DNA from: Bradyrhizobium sp. CCGB01
GTDB taxonomy: Bacteria > Pseudomonadota > Alphaproteobacteria > Rhizobiales > Xanthobacteraceae
Assembly (NCBI RefSeq): GCF_024199795.1
Contig: NZ_JANADK010000001.1
Span: forward strand, 2,914,001 to 2,978,000
Direction: 5' to 3'
Length of the DNA stretch: 64,000 nucleotides
This document shows, piece after piece, positions 58,739 through 64,000 of the stretch. The notes under the pieces were generated by a model. It ran no database searches, was not told the DNA's origin, and saw only the letters and a program-made list of their open reading frames with translations. Each line of letters begins with the position of its first letter. The first letter of the stretch is position 1. The translations under genes were made by a program, and so were the position numbers.

Positions 58739-60130
58739 ATGACGACGAATCCGACACGGAATCCGACGTGGATTTCAGACTGGCGCCCCGAAGATGAGGC
58801 GTTCTGGAATGCGACTGGCAAGACTATCGCGCGACGCAACCTGATCTGGTCGATCGTGGCCGAGCATATCGGCTTCTCGGTCTGGCTGATCTGGAGCATC
58901 GTCACCACCAAGCTGCCGCAGGCGGGCTTCCACTACACCACCGACCAGCTGTTCCAGCTCGTCGCGGTGCCTGGGCTCATCGGCGCCTTGATGCGCTTTC
59001 CCTACACATTCGCGGTGACGACGTTCGGTGGCCGCAACTGGACCATCTTCAGCGCGGCAATCCTGTTCATTCCGACGCTGTCACTCGCCTGGTTCGTCAG
59101 CCATCCCGACACGCCGTTCTGGCTGATGCTGCTGGTTGCCTCGACCGCGGGCCTCGGCGGCGGCAACTTCGCCTCCAGCATGACCAACATCTCCTTCTTC
59201 TTCCCCGACCGGATGAAGGGATGGGCACTCGGCCTGAACGCCGCCGGCGGCAATATCGGTGTCTCCAGCGTCCAGCTCCTGACCCCGATCCTGATGACGC
59301 TCGCCGTCATCAACCTGTTCCAGGCAAGCCCCGTCGACGGCATCTTCCTCCAGAATGCCGGCCTGATGTGGGTGCTGCCGATCGCGATCGCGGTGTTCGG
59401 CGCGGTGTTCTTCATGAACAACCTGACCACGGCCAAGTCGTCGATCGGCAACCAGCTTGCCGTCGTCAAGCGCAAGCACACCTGGATCATGGCGTATCTC
59501 TATATCGGCACGTTCGGATCCTTCATCGGCTACTCCGCGGCGTTTCCGCTGCTGATCAAGACGCAGTTTCCGACGGTGACGATCGCGATCGCGTTCCTGG
59601 GGCCGCTGGTCGGCTCGCTGTCGCGTCCGCTCGGCGGCTGGCTCGCCGACAAAATCGGCGGCTCGATCATCACCTTCTGGAATTTCATCGTGATGGCGGG
59701 CGCCACGGTCGGCGTGCTCTACTTCGTCGGGCAAAAGGATTTCATCGGCTTCCTGTCGATGTTCCTGGTGCTGTTCGTGACGACGGGCATCGGCAACGGC
59801 TCGACCTATCGCATGATCCCCTCGATCTTCCGCGAGCAGAACCTGTTCAAGGTGCGCGGCAAGGGCGACGCGGCGCGCGCGCTCGCGCTGAAGACGGCGA
59901 GCATCGAGAGCGGTGCGGCGGTCGGCTTCATCGGCGCGATCGGCGCGGTCGGGGGCTATCTGATCCCGACCGGTTTCGGCAAGTCGATCGCCATGACCGG
60001 CGGTCCGCAGCTCGCGCTCGCGATCTATCTCGGCTTCTACGCGTCCTGCCTCGCTTTGACCTGGTGGTTCTATCTGCGTCGCAGCCCGCAGGGCGAGGGC
60101 GCAGGAAGCCTCGCCGAAGCGCGTGTGTGA
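58739..60130 (+). CDS. narK: Nitrate/nitrite transporter NarK (MFS)
   Basis: A 463-residue major facilitator of the nitrate/nitrite porter family. The first nitrate signature is in GGGNFASSMTNISFFFPDRM, followed by KGWALGLNAAGGNIGVS, and the second is in GSFIGYSAAFPLLIKTQFP with the loop GGWLADKIGG. An N-terminal extension (about 30 residues) precedes the first helix. ATG 58739 follows AGAAGGG. It probably exports nitrite or imports nitrate. It is first in narK-bjgb-flp-nasC, the order known from B. diazoefficiens. Confidence 0.93.
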   Translation: MTTNPTRNPTWISDWRPEDEAFWNATGKTIARRNLIWSIVAEHIGFSVWLIWSIVTTKLPQAGFHYTTDQLFQLVAVPGLIGALMRFPYTFAVTTFGGRNWTIFSAAILFIPTLSLAWFVSHPDTPFWLMLLVASTAGLGGGNFASSMTNISFFFPDRMKGWALGLNAAGGNIGVSSVQLLTPILMTLAVINLFQASPVDGIFLQNAGLMWVLPIAIAVFGAVFFMNNLTTAKSSIGNQLAVVKRKHTWIMAYLYIGTFGSFIGYSAAFPLLIKTQFPTVTIAIAFLGPLVGSLSRPLGGWLADKIGGSIITFWNFIVMAGATVGVLYFVGQKDFIGFLSMFLVLFVTTGIGNGSTYRMIPSIFREQNLFKVRGKGDAARALALKTASIESGAAVGFIGAIGAVGGYLIPTGFGKSIAMTGGPQLALAIYLGFYASCLALTWWFYLRRSPQGEGAGSLAEARV

Positions 60131-60151
60131 CACTTGGTATGAAACTCGCTT

Positions 60152-60169
60152 CTCCCCGTACGCGGGGAG
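60152..60169 (+). other. Hairpin between narK and bjgb
   Basis: CTCCCCG (60152-60158) pairs with CGGGGAG (60163-60169) across a four-base loop TACG, in the 123-base gap between narK and the haemoglobin gene. Without a T-run it could be a processing or stability element in the operon transcript. Confidence 0.4.
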
Positions 60170-60253
60170 GAGCTCTCTCTGATGACGTTTGATCCATGAA
60201 CTTTTTCCGCAACGGCGCGGACAAAGGCAGACCGAAACAGACAGGAAAACACC

Positions 60254-60682
60254 ATGACGCCCGAACAGATCACTCTCGTTCAGCAGAGCTTTTCCAAGGT
60301 CGCGCCGATTTCAGAGGCGGCCGCGGTGCTATTCTACGATCGCCTGTTCGAGGTTGCGCCGTCCGTGCGTGCGATGTTTCCCGAGGACATGACCGAGCAG
60401 CGCAAGAAGCTGATGGGCATGCTCGCCGCCGTCGTCGGCGGCCTGTCGAAACTGGACTCGATTCTTCCTGCGGCCTCCGCGCTCGCCAAACGCCATGTCG
60501 CCTACGGTGCGAAGGCCGAGCACTATCCGGTGGTCGGCGCGACCTTGCTCTGGACCCTCGAGAAGGGCCTCGGCGAGGCCTGGACGCCCGAACTCGCCAC
60601 GGCCTGGACCGACGCCTATGGCGTGCTGTCCGGCTACATGATTTCCGAGGCCTATGGCGCGCAGGCGCAGGCCGCCGAATAG
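60254..60682 (+). CDS. bjgb: Bacterial haemoglobin Bjgb
   Basis: A 142-residue single-domain haemoglobin. It has the globin pattern MTPEQITLVQQSFSKVAPIS, then LFYDRLFEVAPSVRAMFPED and HVAYGAKAEHYPVVGATLLW, with the proximal histidine in RHVAYG. There is no reductase domain. In B. diazoefficiens the homologue takes part in nitric oxide detoxification during nitrate assimilation. AGGAAA precedes its ATG. It is 11 bases before flp. Confidence 0.93.
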   Translation: MTPEQITLVQQSFSKVAPISEAAAVLFYDRLFEVAPSVRAMFPEDMTEQRKKLMGMLAAVVGGLSKLDSILPAASALAKRHVAYGAKAEHYPVVGATLLWTLEKGLGEAWTPELATAWTDAYGVLSGYMISEAYGAQAQAAE

Positions 60683-60692
60683 GAGATGCCTT

Positions 60693-61910
60693 GTGAGTGA
60701 ACCGCTCGTCATCGTCGGTAACGGTATGGCGGCCGCGCGTCTGGTCGACGAGCTCGCCAAGACCGCGCTCGGCCGCTACGCGGTCGCCGTGATCGGCGAA
60801 GAGCCGCGGCTCGCTTACAACCGCGTGCTACTCTCCTCGGTGCTGGCCGGCGAGACCGGCTCGCACGAGATCGAGCTGAGGCCGGCCGACTGGTGGCGCC
60901 ATCGCGGCGTCACGGTGCGCTACGGCTATCGCGTCACCGAGATCGACACCGGCCGCCGCGAGCTGAAGATCGAAGGCGAAGAGAGCATGGAATATTCCAA
61001 GCTCGTGCTCGCCACCGGCTCGACGCCGCTGCGGCTCAACGTGCCGGGCGCCGATCTCGCCGGCGTTCACACCTTCCGCGACACGCGCGACGTCGACCTG
61101 CTGCTGACGCTCGCGGCGGCGAAGAAGCGCGTCGTCGTGGTCGGCGGCGGCCTGCTCGGGCTTGAAGCGGCCTATGGCCTTGCGAAAGCCGGCGCGCCGG
61201 TGACGCTGCTGCATCTGATGGACCGGCTGATGGAGCGCCAGCTCGATCTGCCGGCGGCCGAACTGCTGAAGACGCTGGTCGAGCGCAAGGGCATCCGCAT
61301 CCTGCTCAATGCGTCGACCGCGCGCATTCATGGCGAGGGCCATGTCGAAGCCGTCGAGCTTGCCGACGGCAGCCGCATCGAGGCGGACGCCGTGATCTTC
61401 GCCGCCGGTATCAGGCCGAACGTGGCGCTGGCCAAGGACGCCGGCATCGCGGTCAACCGCGGCATCGTCGTCAATGATGAGATGCAGACGGCCTCGCCCG
61501 ACATCTACGCGCTCGGCGAATGCGCCGAGCATCGCGGCACCTGCTATGGCCTGGTCGAGCCGGCCTATGAGCAGGCGCGCGTGCTGGCGCGGCATCTCGC
61601 CGGCCGTCCCGCCGCCTATCAGGGCAGCGTGGTCTCGACCAATCTGAAGGTCTCGGGCGTCAGCGTGTTCTCCGCCGGCGACTTCCTGGGCGGGGAGGGC
61701 AGCGAGAGCCTCGTGCTCACGGACCGCAGGCGCGGCACCTACAAGAAGCTCGTCATCGCCGACGGCCGGCTCACCGGCGCGGTGCTGATCGGCGATACGG
61801 TCGATGCGCTCTGGTATCTCGAGCTGATCCGCAATCGCGACAAGGTGGCGGCGATCCGCACCGACATGATGTTCGGCCGCGCGCTGGCGCGTCCCTCCAA
61901 AGCGGCTTGA
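60693..61910 (+). CDS. flp: FAD-dependent NAD(P)H oxidoreductase Flp
   Basis: A 405-residue pyridine nucleotide-disulphide-type oxidoreductase. The FAD motif is EPLVIVGNGMAAARLVDELA, the NAD(P) motif VVVVGGGLLGLEAAYGLAKA, and AAGIRPNVALAKDAGI follows. It resembles the N-terminal electron-transfer part of NirB-type nitrite reductases. It begins with GTG 60693, preceded by TAGGAG. In the B. diazoefficiens operon the homologue passes electrons to nitrate assimilation or to the haemoglobin. Confidence 0.9.
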   Translation: MSEPLVIVGNGMAAARLVDELAKTALGRYAVAVIGEEPRLAYNRVLLSSVLAGETGSHEIELRPADWWRHRGVTVRYGYRVTEIDTGRRELKIEGEESMEYSKLVLATGSTPLRLNVPGADLAGVHTFRDTRDVDLLLTLAAAKKRVVVVGGGLLGLEAAYGLAKAGAPVTLLHLMDRLMERQLDLPAAELLKTLVERKGIRILLNASTARIHGEGHVEAVELADGSRIEADAVIFAAGIRPNVALAKDAGIAVNRGIVVNDEMQTASPDIYALGECAEHRGTCYGLVEPAYEQARVLARHLAGRPAAYQGSVVSTNLKVSGVSVFSAGDFLGGEGSESLVLTDRRRGTYKKLVIADGRLTGAVLIGDTVDALWYLELIRNRDKVAAIRTDMMFGRALARPSKAA

Positions 61911-61925
61911 TGAAGGCGGCCTGAT

Positions 61926-64000
61926 ATGACGGCGATCGACCCGAAGCTCCGCGCCACCAGGACGACCTGCCCCTATTGCGGCGTCGGCTGCGGCGTGCTC
62001 GCAACGCCGGACGGCAAGGGCGCTGCGGCGATCGCGGGCGACCCCGATCATCCCGCCAATTTCGGCCGGCTGTGCTCGAAGGGCTCCGCGCTCGGCGAGA
62101 CCGTCGGGCTGGAGAGCCGGCTGCTCTATCCGATGATCCGCTGCAAGGGCGTGCTGGAACGCGTCGCCTGGAGCGATGCGCTCGACCATGTGGCCCATCG
62201 CATGCAGCACATCGTGGCGCGCGACGGCGCCGACGCGGTCGCGTTCTATCTGTCGGGCCAGCTCCTGACCGAGGACTATTACGTCGCCAACAAGCTGATG
62301 AAGGGTTTTGTCGGCACGGCCAACGTCGACACCAATTCGCGGCTCTGCATGTCGTCCTCGGTCGCCGGTCATCGCCGCGCCTTCGGCGCGGACACCGTGC
62401 CCGGCTGCTACGAGGATCTCGACCAGGCCGATCTGCTGGTGTTCGTCGGCTCGAACGCGGCTTGGTGCCATCCGGTGCTGTTCCAGCGCATGCTGAAGAA
62501 CCGTGGGGAACGCGGCGCGCGGATGATCGTGATCGATCCGCGCCGTACCGACACCGCGAGCGACGTCGATCTGTTCCTCGGCCTGAAACCCGGCGCCGAC
62601 ACGGCGCTGTTCTCCGGCCTGTTCGTCCATCTCGCCGACAATGGCGCGCTGGATCAGGACTACATCGCGAACAACACGTCGGGCTTCGATGACGCACTGG
62701 CGCGCGCACGCAGCATCGCCGGCAGCGTCACCGCGACCGCGCTCGCCACAGGCCTCTCTGAGCAGGACGTTGCCACCTTCTTCAAGATGTTCCGCGAGAC
62801 GCCTCGTGTCGTCACGCTTTATTCGCAGGGCGTCAACCAGTCGGCGCAGGGCACCGACAAGGTCAACGCGATCCTGAACTGCCATCTCGCCACGGGGCGC
62901 ATCGGCAAGCCCGGCGCTTCGCCGTTCTCGCTGACCGGTCAGCCCAACGCGATGGGCGGCCGCGAGGTCGGCGGCCTTGCCAACCAGCTCGCCGCGCATA
63001 TGAACTTCACGCCGCCGGATATCGACCGTGTCAGGCGGTTCTGGAAGGCGCCGCGCATCGCCACCCATGAAGGGTTGAAGGCGGTGCAGCTGTTCGAGGC
63101 GATCAACCGCGGAGAGGTCAAGGCGCTGTGGGTGATGGGCACCAACCCGGCGGTGTCGCTGCCCGATGCGGATTTTGTCCGCGAGGCGCTGAAGAAGCTC
63201 GAGCTGTTCGTTGTTTCCGAGAACGTGCTCTCCAACGATACCGTCGAGGCGGGGCCGCATGTGCTGCTGCCCGCGCTGGCCTGGGGCGAAAAGTCGGGCA
63301 CGGTGACTAACTCCGAACGCCGCATCTCCCGCCAGCGCTCGTTCCTGCCGGCGCCGGGCGAGGCGCGGCCGGACTGGTGGATTCTCAGCGAGACCGCAAA
63401 GCGGCTCGGCTTCGGCGACAGCTTCAACTACAAATCCGCCGCCGACATTTTCCGCGAGCATGCCGCGCTTTCTGCTTTCGAGAATGACGGCAGCCGTGAC
63501 TTCGACATCGGCGCACTGACCGCGCTCTCGGACGAGGCCTTCGATGCCTTGAAGCCGGTGCAGTGGCCGACGCGAGAGGGCGCGGCGTCTGGTGAACGCT
63601 TCTTCGCGAACGGCGGCTTCTTCACCAATGACGGCAAGGGCCGCTTCGTCGCGCCGGAGGTGCCGTCGCTGCGCAGTGAGACCGGCGCCTCGCGCCCCCT
63701 GCGGCTCAACACCGGACGCATCCGCGACCAGTGGCACACCATGACGCGCACGGGCCTCAGCCAGCGGCTGGGTGCGCATCTGCCGGAACCGTTCGTCGAG
63801 ATCCATCCTGACGACGCCAGCAAATACGGCATCGTTCATGACGCCTACGCCCGCATCACCACCGATTACGGCCAATGCATCTTGAAGGTCGTTGTCAGCG
63901 ACCGCCAGCAGCGCGGCACGCTGTTCGTTCCGATCCACTGGAGCGCGATGAACGCCTCGCACGGCCGCGTCGGGGCGCTCGTGCAGTCCTTCACCGACCC
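61926..64000 (+). CDS. nasC: Assimilatory nitrate reductase catalytic subunit NasC (partial)
   Basis: The frame runs from ATG 61926 through the window end (691 codons visible). It is a molybdopterin oxidoreductase. The N-terminal [4Fe-4S] motif is CPYCGVGCGVLATPDGKG with a fourth cysteine in GRLCSKG. The active-site area has NSRLCMSSSVAGHRRAFGAD, and the MGD-binding C-terminal domain starts near RLNTGRIRDQWHTMTRTG. It reduces nitrate to nitrite in the cytoplasm. It starts 15 bases after flp and closes this operon or continues into further genes outside the window. Confidence 0.93.
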   Translation, partial: MTAIDPKLRATRTTCPYCGVGCGVLATPDGKGAAAIAGDPDHPANFGRLCSKGSALGETVGLESRLLYPMIRCKGVLERVAWSDALDHVAHRMQHIVARDGADAVAFYLSGQLLTEDYYVANKLMKGFVGTANVDTNSRLCMSSSVAGHRRAFGADTVPGCYEDLDQADLLVFVGSNAAWCHPVLFQRMLKNRGERGARMIVIDPRRTDTASDVDLFLGLKPGADTALFSGLFVHLADNGALDQDYIANNTSGFDDALARARSIAGSVTATALATGLSEQDVATFFKMFRETPRVVTLYSQGVNQSAQGTDKVNAILNCHLATGRIGKPGASPFSLTGQPNAMGGREVGGLANQLAAHMNFTPPDIDRVRRFWKAPRIATHEGLKAVQLFEAINRGEVKALWVMGTNPAVSLPDADFVREALKKLELFVVSENVLSNDTVEAGPHVLLPALAWGEKSGTVTNSERRISRQRSFLPAPGEARPDWWILSETAKRLGFGDSFNYKSAADIFREHAALSAFENDGSRDFDIGALTALSDEAFDALKPVQWPTREGAASGERFFANGGFFTNDGKGRFVAPEVPSLRSETGASRPLRLNTGRIRDQWHTMTRTGLSQRLGAHLPEPFVEIHPDDASKYGIVHDAYARITTDYGQCILKVVVSDRQQRGTLFVPIHWSAMNASHGRVGALVQSFTD

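Noticed and set aside
60828..63962. A 1044-residue open frame on the minus strand opposite flp and nasC
   Set aside because: It is a mirror of the nasC/flp coding frame created by strong third-position GC bias; the plus-strand frames have clear family motifs, and the minus-strand product has no start with a ribosome-binding site and a low-complexity arginine-rich composition.
1..64000. CRISPR arrays, transposases, integrases or phage genes
   Set aside because: No regularly spaced repeats and no proteins with transposase or integrase motifs were seen in any of the convincing reading frames.

Overview
The window looks like a chromosomal segment of a Bradyrhizobium-type alphaproteobacterium. 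It is GC-rich with strong third-position GC bias. It carries fixP-fixGHIS and an nrtABC / narK-bjgb-flp-nasC nitrate-assimilation arrangement of the kind known from Bradyrhizobium diazoefficiens, plus many ABC, TRAP and MFS transporters. I saw no rRNA, tRNA, insertion sequence, prophage or CRISPR array.

Layout. (1) 1-4.8 kb: the end of fixP (cbb3 oxidase) and the complete fixGHIS maturation operon, with a FixK/FNR-type box before fixG. (2) 4.8-11.3 kb: an MFS exporter, an exported cupin, a small exported protein, a peroxiredoxin-like protein, a LysR regulator, a patatin phospholipase and a DUF2236/MpaB-type protein. (3) 11.4-22.1 kb: glycogen synthase, a family III CoA transferase, a complete five-gene peptide-type ABC importer, a zinc alcohol dehydrogenase and an isopropylmalate dehydrogenase-like enzyme. 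(4) 22.2-32.7 kb: a serine hydrolase plus Baeyer-Villiger monooxygenase pair, an enoyl-CoA hydratase, an L,D-transpeptidase, a LysR-XRE regulator pair, CcdA and a histidine kinase. (5) 32.7-36.3 kb: an OmpR-type regulator divergent from a TonB siderophore receptor, with striking operator-like repeats between them. (6) 36.3-49.8 kb: an aromatic catabolism region (MarR, flavin hydroxylase, gamma-resorcylate-type decarboxylase, aromatic acid permease, DoxX, enolase-superfamily enzyme, HWE kinase, TRAP transporter, serine hydrolase, hydroxyquinol-type dioxygenase). (7) 50-64 kb: a Crp/Fnr regulator, an exported protein, a PP2C/Ser-Thr kinase fusion, a formate/nitrite channel, nrtABC and narK-bjgb-flp-nasC (nasC runs off the end).

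The most notable result concerns the nitrate region. A 33-35 bp dyad element occurs twice. Each copy is built from two GCAC-N7-GTGC-like units around a 3-bp centre. The copy at 54998-55030 lies between focA and nrtA, with its centre exactly 112 bp from the -24 GG of a sigma-54-like promoter on each side. The second copy (58449-58483) lies with its centre exactly 112 bp from the same type of promoter before narK. Three transcription units, including the one carrying the kinase/phosphatase fusion, therefore appear wired to one enhancer architecture, probably NtrC-like.

Other regulatory signals read directly from sequence are: two tandem ATAG-N7-CTAT LysR-type boxes between the cupin and small-exported-protein genes, with a related box before lysR; an iron-control-like palindrome plus three TCTAA repeats at 11-bp period between the two-component regulator and the TonB receptor; and several intergenic palindromic repeat elements.
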